Below are positions 1 to 7,200 of a DNA stretch of 64,000 nt, piece after piece. Source of the DNA: CAYVUB01 sp964454675 (GTDB lineage Bacteria > Bacteroidota > Bacteroidia > Flavobacteriales > Flavobacteriaceae). Location: positions 10,765 through 74,764 of the forward strand of contig CAYVUB010000012.1 of NCBI GenBank assembly GCA_964454675.1, written 5' to 3'. Made by a program: the position numbers and the translations under genes. The notes under the pieces are model-generated. The model was not told the DNA's origin and ran no database searches. It saw only the letters and a list, made by a program, of their open reading frames with translations. Positions within the stretch are counted from its first letter, which is position 1. Each line of letters begins with the position of its first letter.

Positions 1-62
1 TATGTGGTTAAAGTTGTTCAAGAAATGTCTTTATTGTTGTTCTTTTGAGATTTCCGCTATTA

Positions 63-89
63 TGAGATTTCCGCCTTCGCGGAAATGAC
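63..89. repeat. Short intergenic palindrome (GAGATTTCCG type)
   Basis: Perfect 8-bp arms at 67-74 and 79-86 around CTTC, preceded by GAG and followed by GAC. A half copy lies just upstream at about 47-57. It has the same layout as the elements at 11609-11632 and inside rnr at 14316-14338, so this is a dispersed family. Confidence 0.75.
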
Positions 90-154
90 ACTATACGTTT
101 AACTTACTAAACTACAATTTTATTTATCAACTGTTAATAATATTCTGTTAATTG

Positions 155-162
155 TATCTTTG
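155..162 (+). promoter_or_regulatory. Candidate -7 box of the gltX promoter
   Basis: TATCTTTG fits the Bacteroidota housekeeping -7 consensus TAnnTTTG and lies 17 bases before the gltX ATG, leaving a short leader. No clear -33 TTG is seen at the right spacing, so this is a single-box match. Confidence 0.4.
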
Positions 163-179
163 CATCAAATTTATAAAAA

Positions 180-1691
180 ATGACCAAACCTGTTCGTGTG
201 CGTTTTGCACCAAGCCCAACCGGGCCATTGCATATCGGCGGTGTCCGTACGGCGTTATTTAACTATTTATTCGCAAAAAAACATGGCGGAACCTTCATCT
301 TGCGTATTGAAGATACCGACCAAAACCGCTATGTAAAAGGTGCTGAACAATATATTATTGATGCGTTGAACTGGTGCAATATTCCTTACGATGAAGGTCC
401 TGGGAAAAACGAAAAATTTGGTCCTTACCGACAAAGTGAACGCAAACATTTGTACAAACAATATGCCGACAGGCTTATTGCTTCCGGTCATGCTTATTAT
501 GCTTTTGATTCAGCAGAAACACTGGATAATCACAGAAAACAACATGAAGAACAAGGAAAAACCTTTATCTATAACTGGCACAACCGTTTAAAATTAAGCA
601 ATTCTTTATCGTTTACTCCCGAAGAAACCAAAGCCAAATTGGATGCCGGAGACGATTATGTTATCCGTTTTAAATCGCCACAAAACGAAACTTTATATTT
701 AAAAGACATCATCCGTGGCGATATTCAAATTGACACCAATATTCTGGATGATAAAGTACTGTTTAAAAGTGACGGTATGCCCACCTATCATCTGGCAAAT
801 ATTGTGGACGACCATTTAATGGAAATTACCCACGTGATTCGTGGCGAAGAATGGTTGCCTTCATTGGCGTTACATTACCAATTATATGATGCTTTTGGTT
901 GGGAAAAACCACAGTTTGCACATTTACCATTGATATTAAAACCAACAGGGAAAGGTAAATTAAGCAAGCGTGATGGCGATAAATTGGGCTTTCCGGTATT
1001 TCCGTTGCTTTGGAAAGATGCCGAAAGCGGAGAAACATCAAGAGGTTACAGAGAAGATGGTTATTTTCCTGATGCTTTGATAAATTTCCTGGCATTTTTA
1101 GGGTGGAATCCGGGGACGGAACAGGAGATTTTCAGTTTAGATGAATTGATACAGGCTTTTGAATTAGAACGTGTCAACAAATCCGGTGCGCGTTTTGACC
1201 CAGAAAAAATCAAATGGTATAATCATCAGTATATGCAGTTTCAAAATGATGAAACTATTGCAGAACAATTCAAATCACAACATTCAGAATTAAAAGATAT
1301 TGATTTAGGATATATTGCACTTGTGGTTGGTTTAATCAAAGAACGCGCCACCTTTGTTAGCGATTTATGGCTGATGAGCTCTTACTTTTTTGAAGCACCA
1401 AAACAGTATGACGAAGCTACATTCGCAAAAGTGATGAATGCCGACACACGTGAACTTTTAAGCGAATTAGCACAACAAATTACCGCCGTTGAAGATTTTA
1501 CAACCGAACAACTTCAAACACACATAAAAACCTGGATAACCAACAAAGGTGTTGGTTTTGGAAAAGTGATGCAACCGTTGCGGTTGGCATTGGTTGGTGC
1601 TATGCAGGGTCCGGATGTGTTTGACATCATGTTTTTGATTGGAAAAACCGAAACCGTCAACCGCATCAAAAACGTGATTGGCACGCTTTAA
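180..1691 (+). CDS. gltX: Glutamate--tRNA ligase
   Basis: Class I aminoacyl-tRNA synthetase charging tRNA-Glu in the cytoplasm. The N-terminus carries RFAPSPTGPLHIGG, the HIGH-type signature (residues about 7-21), and KLSKRDGDKLG near residue 260 is the KMSKS-type loop. Its 503 residues are normal for bacterial GluRS, and the C-terminal helical anticodon-binding part is present to the end (NRIKNVIGTL). The ATG at 180 is the first start after a TAnnTTTG box. It appears monocistronic: the next gene is convergent and a repeat-rich spacer with an assembly gap follows. Nothing suggests truncation. Confidence 0.97.
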   Translation: MTKPVRVRFAPSPTGPLHIGGVRTALFNYLFAKKHGGTFILRIEDTDQNRYVKGAEQYIIDALNWCNIPYDEGPGKNEKFGPYRQSERKHLYKQYADRLIASGHAYYAFDSAETLDNHRKQHEEQGKTFIYNWHNRLKLSNSLSFTPEETKAKLDAGDDYVIRFKSPQNETLYLKDIIRGDIQIDTNILDDKVLFKSDGMPTYHLANIVDDHLMEITHVIRGEEWLPSLALHYQLYDAFGWEKPQFAHLPLILKPTGKGKLSKRDGDKLGFPVFPLLWKDAESGETSRGYREDGYFPDALINFLAFLGWNPGTEQEIFSLDELIQAFELERVNKSGARFDPEKIKWYNHQYMQFQNDETIAEQFKSQHSELKDIDLGYIALVVGLIKERATFVSDLWLMSSYFFEAPKQYDEATFAKVMNADTRELLSELAQQITAVEDFTTEQLQTHIKTWITNKGVGFGKVMQPLRLALVGAMQGPDVFDIMFLIGKTETVNRIKNVIGTL

Positions 1692-1695
1692 ACTT

Positions 1696-1778
1696 GTTTA
1701 AAACCATTAAGACATTAAGCAGCATTAAGAATTACTTAATGAACAGCTTAAAAATCTTAACTTCTTAATGGTTAAAAC
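1696..1778. repeat. Imperfect inverted repeat after gltX
   Basis: Arms at 1696-1712 (GTTTAAAACCATTAAGA) and 1763-1778 pair with one small bulge. The interval is full of CATTAAG/CTTAAT motifs. It could act as a terminator-like hairpin for gltX. Its repeat character may also explain why the assembly broke here. Confidence 0.5.
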
Positions 1779-1942
1779 AAAATCATGNNNNNNNNNNNNN
1801 NNNNNNNNNNNNNNNNNNNNNNNNNNNNNNNNNNNNNNNNNNNNNNNNNNNNNNNNNNNNNNNNNNNNNNNNNNNNNNNNNNNNNNNTACTTAATGAACA
1901 GCTTAAAAATCTTAACTTCTTAATGGTTAAAACAAAATCATG
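1733..1942. other. Assembly gap with duplicated 55-bp flanks
   Basis: Positions 1788-1887 are 100 Ns. The 55 bases before the gap (1733-1787) are identical to the 55 bases after it (1888-1942). This is what a scaffolder produces when two contigs ending in the same k-mer are joined with a fixed-size gap, so the true sequence probably has one copy and no gap. The open frame spanning the Ns is not a gene. Confidence 0.85.
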
Positions 1943-2607
1943 GCAGACAAAGCAATCATTTGCTGGTTGCCTTTAAAGCTTTTGTTTGCCGGCTCCATGT
2001 TTAAATCCCGGTTGTTGAGCTTGTTCAATATATTCGTAAAACCATAAATATATTGCGCCCGTATCTTAAAATTATCAAAACCTGCCGTAACTCCTATAGC
2101 TCCGTTGATATTAAATTTTGTAATGTCGCTGATGTCGCCTGCCATTAATGCAGAATAGCCGTCAATGATATGGTTTTCCTGTGATTTATCTTTCAACTCC
2201 ATTTTGCCGTTGTATTGAATCATGGGTCCGGCATCCATAGTAATATTGTCGTTTACTATTTTTAAGTGAAATAAAAACGCTGCCTGAAACGTCATCAGCT
2301 TATAATCTATCATTTCTGAAGTTGCGGAAGCAGGCAATTCCCTTCCGGAAATTCCGATAGTATTTTCCGAAAATTGCATTATATAACTTACTGTGTACCA
2401 GCGATGCGGCAAATCGACCACAGCGGCAAATCCGCCTATCCAGCCGCTGCTTTGCCTGGTTTTAAAATTATCGGTGGCAATATCAAACTGCGTCAGACCT
2501 CCAAAAACACCTATCCCGTTCCTGATATTATAATTTTTTCTTTGTGCCTGGGATACCGTAACAAAAAGAACAAATAAGGTTACAAATACGATGTGTTTGT
2601 TTTTCAT
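1927..2607 (-). CDS. Outer-membrane beta-barrel protein, PorT-like
   Basis: Secreted protein of about 226 residues. The ATG at 2607 (MKNKHIVFV) gives a Spc-I signal peptide ending near SQAQ; a start at 2616 adds three residues. The mature part alternates hydrophobic and polar residues with Gly and aromatic turns (GIGVFGGLTQF, AQYIYGFTNIL) and ends in ALSAMILF. A terminal Phe is typical of outer-membrane barrels. It resembles the outer membrane beta-barrel (PorT-type) families of Bacteroidota, but the exact family is not recognised. The stop codon lies in the 55-bp block duplicated around the assembly gap. It is divergent from the SPFH gene, with about 70 bp between them. Confidence 0.7.
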   Translation of the reverse strand: MKNKHIVFVTLFVLFVTVSQAQRKNYNIRNGIGVFGGLTQFDIATDNFKTRQSSGWIGGFAAVVDLPHRWYTVSYIMQFSENTIGISGRELPASATSEMIDYKLMTFQAAFLFHLKIVNDNITMDAGPMIQYNGKMELKDKSQENHIIDGYSALMAGDISDITKFNINGAIGVTAGFDNFKIRAQYIYGFTNILNKLNNRDLNMEPANKSFKGNQQMIALSAMILF

Positions 2608-2675
2608 ATATAACATGATTGTCGCAAATATAACCTAAATTCGTACCAATTATTTTAACCATTAAAAAATATGTT

Positions 2676-3605
2676 ATGGGTGATTTTATTTTATTTCCAT
2701 TTATTTTCTTCGGACTGATTATTTTAGTGTCGTCCGTTTTTACCGTAAAACAGCAATCGGCAGCTATTGTAGAACGTTTCGGTAAATTTTTAAGCATCCG
2801 CCAGTCGGGCTTACAATTAAAAATTCCTGTAGTCGATAAAATTGCAGGCCGAATAAGCTTAAAAATCCAGCAATTGGATGTCATTGTAGAGACCAAAACT
2901 TTGGATGATGTGTTTGTGCGTTTAAAAATATCTGTGCAATATAAGGTTATAAGAGATAAGGTATATGATGCATTCTATCTGTTGGATTATCCGCATGAGC
3001 AAATAACCAGCTATGTATTTGACGTAGTGCGTGCCGAAGTTCCAAAAATGAGGCTTGACGACGTGTTTGTTAAAAAAGATGATATTGCCATTGCGGTAAA
3101 ATCTGAACTTAATGACGCAATGTCCGGTTACGGTTACGACATCATCAAAACACTCGTGACGGATATTGACCCTGATGCGCAGGTAAAATCTGCCATGAAC
3201 AGAATTAATGCCTCTGAGCGTGAAAAAATCGCGGCTCAATATGAAGGAGATGCCGCCAGAATTTTAATTGTTGAAAAAGCAAAAGCCGAAGCCGAAAGCA
3301 AACGTTTGCAAGGTCAGGGTATTGCCGACCAGCGTCGTGAGATTGCCCGAGGACTTGAAGAATCTGTAGAGGTGTTGAACAAAGTTGGTATCAACTCGCA
3401 GGAAGCATCGGCGCTGATTGTGGTAACACAGCATTATGATACGCTGCAATCCATAGGCGAGCATGTAAACAGCAACCTGATACTGCTGCCAAACTCACCG
3501 CAATCGGGCAGCGATATGCTTAACAATATGGTGGCGAGCTTTACGGCAAGTAATCAAATAGGTGAAGCGATGAAAGAAGCTAAGAATAAAAAGAAACCGG
3601 AATAA
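2676..3605 (+). CDS. SPFH/Band 7 (stomatin-like) membrane protein
   Basis: 309-residue member of the SPFH superfamily, which forms ring assemblies at the inner membrane. There is one N-terminal membrane helix (residues about 4-22), then the Band 7 domain from TVKQQSAAIVERFGKF through DIDPDAQVKSAMNRINASER. A charged, Ala/Glu-rich coiled coil (AAQYEGDAARILIVEKAKAE) follows, then a short polar tail. The length fits stomatin/QmcA-type proteins. No NfeD-type partner is adjacent, so a specific role cannot be assigned. An ATG at 2671 is in another frame; 2676 starts the conserved N-terminus. A strong terminator follows. Confidence 0.88.
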   Translation: MGDFILFPFIFFGLIILVSSVFTVKQQSAAIVERFGKFLSIRQSGLQLKIPVVDKIAGRISLKIQQLDVIVETKTLDDVFVRLKISVQYKVIRDKVYDAFYLLDYPHEQITSYVFDVVRAEVPKMRLDDVFVKKDDIAIAVKSELNDAMSGYGYDIIKTLVTDIDPDAQVKSAMNRINASEREKIAAQYEGDAARILIVEKAKAEAESKRLQGQGIADQRREIARGLEESVEVLNKVGINSQEASALIVVTQHYDTLQSIGEHVNSNLILLPNSPQSGSDMLNNMVASFTASNQIGEAMKEAKNKKKPE

Positions 3606-3624
3606 CCCGCTTCTTTTGAGTTAT

Positions 3625-3661
3625 AAAAAATCCTCTGTAGTTGCTTGCAGAGGATTTTTTG
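3625..3661 (+). terminator. Rho-independent terminator after the SPFH gene
   Basis: Perfect 12-bp stem, AAAAAATCCTCT (3625-3636) with AGAGGATTTTTT (3649-3660). The A and T runs make it usable from both strands, so it also ends the minus-strand array coming from 3683. Confidence 0.9.
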
Positions 3662-3682
3662 TTTGATTACATTTTAAAAATA

Positions 3683-4009
3683 TTAATTACAATCAGGGTT
3701 AATTTGGTCTATTGTTTCATTACTTTCTAACAGTTCTTTTATTTTATCTTTATTAATTCTAATAGCTTTAGTGTTAGAAATATTAGCCTGTCCTCCACCT
3801 TCATTTTCTATCCAATTTTCAATTTTATTTTGCAAATTCTTCCAAGTTGCTTCAGCTATATTATAGTAGGTATCTTCTTTACACTCATCGCTTCCTGGCC
3901 CATATTTAATAAGGTCAGATATTTTAGCCACATCTACTGCTCTTGTAAAGAGTTCTAAATTACCATTTTGGTTAATCAGCCAGCCCCATTGACGATTACC
4001 GGAAAAAGG
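3683..4009 (-). CDS. Orphan C-terminal fragment A (PFSGNRQW family), no ATG start
   Basis: Open frame of 108 residues from a CCT codon to TAA. It begins PFSGNRQWGWLINQNGN, continues through LELFTRAVDVAKI, and ends in a helical segment with EDTYYNIAEATWKNL and LLESNETIDQIN. The frame is closed just upstream by the stop at 4028-4030, and there is no ATG; GTG at the DVAKI position would give 82 residues. The same start block recurs at 4911 and 5715. I infer a displaced C-terminal module of a larger secreted protein, as in polymorphic-toxin or Rhs-type loci, but the function is unknown. It follows the membrane gene at 4018 by 8 bp. Confidence 0.5.
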   Translation of the reverse strand, partial: PFSGNRQWGWLINQNGNLELFTRAVDVAKISDLIKYGPGSDECKEDTYYNIAEATWKNLQNKIENWIENEGGGQANISNTKAIRINKDKIKELLESNETIDQINPDCN

Positions 4010-4017
4010 CTGTGATA

Positions 4018-4581
4018 TTATACGTTTTTAGGTTTAAATAAAGTTTTTAATTCTTTTTGATAAATAATCAGTTGTATCGCAAGTGCCATTATTACTTGCC
4101 ATATAGTAAACGGATGAAATATCTTGTTATCTATCAAATTTGTCGAAAATGTTTTGTCATAATTAAGAGCAACATATAATTGTGTACTCAAGAGAATAAT
4201 AGATGTTATTATTATGATGTATGTCGTTGATGATTTGAAAAAGCAAAATATAACTCTATATAAAAGAAATATTAACAAAGGTGCAATAAAAGAAGAGGAA
4301 ACTATCAAAGCTAAATTTTTCCCATAATCTCCTAATGATTCAAATATTTTTCCAGTCAAATAGATGCTAAAGTAACCTCCAAAAAAGGCGATATACGAAA
4401 ATATTAAACATAAAGAGATCCCGAAAAAATAATTAATTTTATACTTGTTCCAGTTTACTAATGCAATGATTAATCCAAAAGATAAAGGATAGTAATCGAT
4501 AGACATATTAGTCATTTTAATAGTAAGCACACATAAAATAGACGGTAAAATAATTCTGAAAATTAATATCGATTTTCTCAT
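4018..4581 (-). CDS. Polytopic membrane protein, partner of fragment B
   Basis: 187 residues, almost entirely hydrophobic. Five or six membrane segments are visible (for example ILPSILCVLTIKM, FGISLCLIFSYIAFFGGYF, LLIFLLYRVIFCFF). The C-terminal tail is basic: IYQKELKTLFKPKNV. No known family is recognised. It begins 9 bp after fragment B, so the two are probably co-transcribed. A frameshifted paralogue at 5746-6330 sits in the same place after fragment D. Two independent pairings suggest a functional couple. An immunity-type role is possible by analogy but unproven. Confidence 0.6.
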   Translation of the reverse strand: MRKSILIFRIILPSILCVLTIKMTNMSIDYYPLSFGLIIALVNWNKYKINYFFGISLCLIFSYIAFFGGYFSIYLTGKIFESLGDYGKNLALIVSSSFIAPLLIFLLYRVIFCFFKSSTTYIIIITSIILLSTQLYVALNYDKTFSTNLIDNKIFHPFTIWQVIMALAIQLIIYQKELKTLFKPKNV

Positions 4582-4590
4582 TTTTTAGTT

Positions 4591-4911
4591 TTAATCACAA
4601 TTAATCTGATTTAAAGTTTCATTGTTTTCCAGCAACTGCTTAATTTTATTTTTGTCAACCCTAACGGCTGTTTTAGGAATAATTGTAGCTTGACCACCAT
4701 TATTATTAATCCACTGTTTTAATTCTTCCTGTAGGTTTTCCCAAGTGGCTTCGGCAATATTATAATATGTGTCTTCCTGACAAGGGTCGCTACCAAGAGA
4801 TAGTACTCTAACCATAGTTGAAATTTTTGCAACATCCACAGCTCTCGTAAAAAGCTCAAGATTCCCATTTTGGTTAATCAACCAGCCCCATTGGCGGTTA
4901 CCTGAAAAAGG
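4591..4911 (-). CDS. Orphan C-terminal fragment B (PFSGNRQW family)
   Basis: 106-residue open frame starting at PFSGNRQWGW and ending NETLNQINCD. It is a close relative of fragment A: shared LFTRAVDVAKIS, EDTYYNIAEATWENL, a Gly-Gly-Gln-Ala turn, a basic RVDKNKIKQLLE helix and the NQIN end. A TAG precedes the Pro codon directly. The only start is TTG at the WLI position, giving 96 residues. Just beyond the Pro codon the sequence becomes the sigma-54 tail on the other strand, so the 5' part of the gene has been lost at that junction. The membrane gene follows after 9 bp. Confidence 0.55.
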   Translation of the reverse strand, partial: PFSGNRQWGWLINQNGNLELFTRAVDVAKISTMVRVLSLGSDPCQEDTYYNIAEATWENLQEELKQWINNNGGQATIIPKTAVRVDKNKIKQLLENNETLNQINCD

Positions 4912-4912
4912 C

Positions 4913-4993
4913 TACCCTATTGCCCGAAGAACCGTTGCGAAATACAGGGAACAGTTGAACATACCTGTGGCGAGATTACGCAAAAAGATATGA
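4913..4993 (+). pseudogene. rpoN: 3' remnant of rpoN (sigma-54 RpoN box)
   Basis: Twenty-six codons and a TGA in the plus frame read YPIARRTVAKYREQLNIP, then VARLRKKI. ARRTVAKYRE is the RpoN box, the -24-recognition helix at the extreme C-terminus of sigma-54, and it is followed here by a normal-looking end and a strong terminator. Everything upstream of the box is missing: the sequence switches at about 4911 into fragment B on the opposite strand. This is a truncated relic, presumably left by recombination; an intact rpoN should lie elsewhere. It is the only plus-strand gene piece in the island. Confidence 0.8.
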
Positions 4994-4994
4994 T

Positions 4995-5052
4995 AAATGA
5001 ATTATCCTTTTCTTAATTCAGCATAACTGTGAAAAGGATAATTCATTTTTTA
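4995..5052 (+). terminator. Strong terminator behind the rpoN remnant
   Basis: Perfect 18-bp stem (4995-5012 with 5031-5048), then a T run. It starts two bases after the rpoN TGA, so it is probably the original rpoN terminator carried along with the fragment. Confidence 0.9.
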
Positions 5053-5093
5053 TTTTGACGTTAATTAAAAGTATAGATATCATGTCCCGTTTT

Positions 5094-5171
5094 TTAATAG
5101 CTTTCTAAGTTTTGGGAAAATCCAATACTTAACAAACCTAATAAAACCAGTAGTACTATTAATTTTTTCAT
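5094..5171 (-). CDS. Tiny orphan signal-peptide ORF (25 aa)
   Basis: ATG at 5171 opens MKKLIVLLVLLGLLSIGFSQ and stops five residues later. This is a complete Spc-I-type signal sequence with almost no mature protein. It is most likely the 5' stump of a decayed secreted gene in the array, though a real micropeptide cannot be excluded. No repair of the frame downstream is evident. Confidence 0.35.
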   Translation of the reverse strand: MKKLIVLLVLLGLLSIGFSQNLESY

Positions 5172-5222
5172 ATTTATGGACAGTCTTTTAAGAATAGATA
5201 TACCTTTAGTATGCTTCTTTGT

Positions 5223-5612
5223 CTATTCTTGAGCCTTCTCATATTGAAAAATTTCATTCACTATAATATACCTGTACTTGCGTTCATAGGATAAAACAAT
5301 CACTATTTTTTTACCTTCAATTTTCCGAAAAAAGCTTAAAAAATCATATTCAAAACTATCATCAATATATATAATGTTTTTTTTAGGTTTATGTTTTTTA
5401 ATGTAACTCTCTCTACTCACAAAGATAACGCTGTCATTTAATTTATTTGCAATCTTAATCTTCTCGCTCTTAAAATCATATTCCCATTTTTTTGTCACGC
5501 CCCCGTTTTTATCCATAGGAAAATAAAAAAACAGGACATCATTTGACTGTGCTTTAAAGTTTAATGTGGTTAAGCTAAATATAACAGTCAAGTTTAATAT
5601 CGTATTTTTCAT
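5223..5612 (-). CDS. Small secreted protein with shared signal peptide
   Basis: 129 residues from the ATG at 5612 (MKNTILNLTVIFSLTT). The first 19 residues match the signal peptide of the 6596-7183 protein residue for residue, and identity extends about 30 bp into the upstream leader. The mature parts then differ completely. This one is short, basic and rich in Lys, Tyr and Ile, with no recognised domain. It looks like a new mature sequence joined to a duplicated promoter-proximal signal module. A nine-residue longer start exists but lies in the duplicated leader. Confidence 0.5.
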   Translation of the reverse strand: MKNTILNLTVIFSLTTLNFKAQSNDVLFFYFPMDKNGGVTKKWEYDFKSEKIKIANKLNDSVIFVSRESYIKKHKPKKNIIYIDDSFEYDFLSFFRKIEGKKIVIVLSYERKYRYIIVNEIFQYEKAQE

Positions 5613-5715
5613 AATGTATTGTTTTAAGATTAGCCACATCCACAGCTCTTGTGTATAGTTCTAAATTTCCATTTTGATTAATTATCCAACCCCATTGTCT
5701 GTTGCCTGAAAAAGG
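5575..5715 (-). pseudogene. PFSGNRQW stub (fragment C)
   Basis: Forty-six codons beginning with PFSGNRQWGWIINQNGN and LELYTRAVDVAN. The frame then runs into the leader and signal-peptide DNA of the 5223-5612 gene in the wrong frame and stops. Only the constant boundary block survives and its own variable tail is gone. The join is at the GTGGCTAAT sequence near 5633. Confidence 0.65.
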
Positions 5716-5745
5716 TTGATTTTCACTTTTTGCTGTGGTAATTGT

Positions 5746-6330
5746 TTATTGATTTTTAGCTTTAAACAGTGTTTTTAACTCTTTTTGATACAGGATTAAC
5801 TGTAATGCCAATGCCATAGTTACCTGCCAAGAAAAAAATATAAAATCCTTCATAATAAAAATTACATTTGTAACTCCTAATATGAGTAAAATGATTATGG
5901 ATACCCATTTTATATAATTAAAATAATTTGTTTTTTCTATTTTAAATACGATTCTATAACTATAAAACATAAGCAAAGGTGATAACTATTGCTATAGGTA
6001 TTAACGTAAATATATCGAATGCTCGCTTTCCTAAAAAATTTCCTATTGGCTCTTCAATGCTTAAAACTTGCATTATAAATCCAATACCTAAATAAATACC
6101 AAATGATAAGAAAAAAACCAAATATGACAAGACAACAGATATCAAAAAACTTAAAATGAAATTATATTTGGCTTTTCCGTAATTGAATAATATAATCACA
6201 ATACCAAATGTTAATATAATTCGATAATCTCCATAACCTTTTATAAAGATTCCCACTAAAAAGCACAAAGAATAGCAGGCAGAATAACTCTACCCACTAA
6301 TAAAACAGTATTTAATAATGATGACTTCAT
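5746..6330 (-). pseudogene. Frameshifted paralogue of the 4018-4581 membrane protein
   Basis: ATG at 6330 gives MKSSLLNTVLLVGRVILPAI, matching the start of the intact paralogue (MRKSILIFRIILPSI). A TAG then appears, and the frame shifts near 6262 into a hydrophobic stretch containing LTFGIVIILFNYGKAKYN. It shifts again near 5970 into a segment ending QVTMALALQLILYQKELKTL. The intact copy ends QVIMALAIQLIIYQKELKTL. Two frameshifts make this a pseudogene unless the draft sequence is wrong here. It starts 2 bp after fragment D, keeping the same gene order as the intact pair. Confidence 0.75.
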
Positions 6331-6332
6331 AG

Positions 6333-6584
6333 TTAATCGCAATTAAAATTTGATATAATTTCGTTTATCGGGTCAATACCCTCAAGCAATGCTACTATGA
6401 GTTCTTTTTTTACCCTTACTACTTCCGGGGTTTTAACAGTAGCCTATCCTCCTTTACTTTCTACCCATTCCTTTAGTTCCTGTTGCATATTCTTCCACGT
6501 TTCTTCTACAATATTATAGTAGGTATCCTGTTAGCATTCTTCATTTGTACCGCGAATTATATTAAGCAATTTATTAATTTTAAC
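6333..6584 (-). pseudogene. Degenerate C-terminal fragment D with two internal stops
   Basis: In one frame it aligns with fragments A and B: a QDTYYNIVEETWKNMQQELK block, an ESKGG turn, then a VRVKKELI helix and a FNCD end. Two in-frame stops replace sense codons, after EEC (TAA) and after the GG (TAG). A TTTTTCTGG motif just upstream resembles the start of the PFSG block, suggesting deletion of the constant part. Its stop is 2 bp from the start of the broken membrane gene. Confidence 0.7.
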
Positions 6585-6595
6585 CAGAAAAATGC

Positions 6596-7183
6596 TTACT
6601 GTTTTGTAAGAATTAACTGTGTTTCAACCGGAAACGGAAACGTGATGTCTTCCAGACATTCGTTAGGGTCTCTGGTGTCATGCTTTTGGGTAAAGTAAAA
6701 ATCCATTTGAGGATTATTAATAGGGCTGCTGTTGATAACTGTTAAATAGACATTGCCTTCCTGCCCACAGTTGCTGTCAACACCATAATAGGATAGCCTG
6801 TAGGTTTCGCCGTTTTCTAAAAAATAGTACCCATGTATTACAAGAGGATTATTATCGGATAAATTTGTAGTATCATCAATAACATTACCGTTATTATCTG
6901 TTATTTTATGACGGACAAGTAATAAATCTTCTTGGATATCTATAAGCGTCTCTGTAATTTTTGTGATTTGCAGTTCGTATGTTTTACTATTATGGCTGCC
7001 TGTCCATGTGCCTATAAACTCATCAAACAAGTGGTTTACATCCTTTATGTAGGTAGTGTTTTCAGGAATACCCGAGTCTTGGTTTATATAGTTTATAACG
7101 TGTTCAACTGGCAGTATCTGTGCTTTACAGATTAATGTGGTTAAGCTAAATATAACAGTCAGGTTTAATATCGTATTTTTCAT
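6596..7183 (-). CDS. Secreted DUF6705-like protein
   Basis: 195 residues from ATG at 7183, with a Spc-I signal peptide (MKNTILNLTVIFSLTTLICK, cut near KAQ). The mature part has a lipocalin-like strand pattern, with FIGTWTGSHNSKTYELQITK near the start and a C-terminal strand ending QLILTKQ. From memory this resembles the Flavobacteriaceae family DUF6705; that is not checked. It starts 15 bp after the lipoprotein stop, so it is probably the second gene of that transcript. Its signal peptide and leader are duplicated in front of the 5223-5612 gene. Confidence 0.6.
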   Translation of the reverse strand: MKNTILNLTVIFSLTTLICKAQILPVEHVINYINQDSGIPENTTYIKDVNHLFDEFIGTWTGSHNSKTYELQITKITETLIDIQEDLLLVRHKITDNNGNVIDDTTNLSDNNPLVIHGYYFLENGETYRLSYYGVDSNCGQEGNVYLTVINSSPINNPQMDFYFTQKHDTRDPNECLEDITFPFPVETQLILTKQ

Positions 7184-7200
7184 AATGTATTGTTTTAAGA

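Noticed and set aside
1785..1976. Open frame across the N run
   Set aside because: It is mostly unknown bases; the ends are the duplicated contig overlap.
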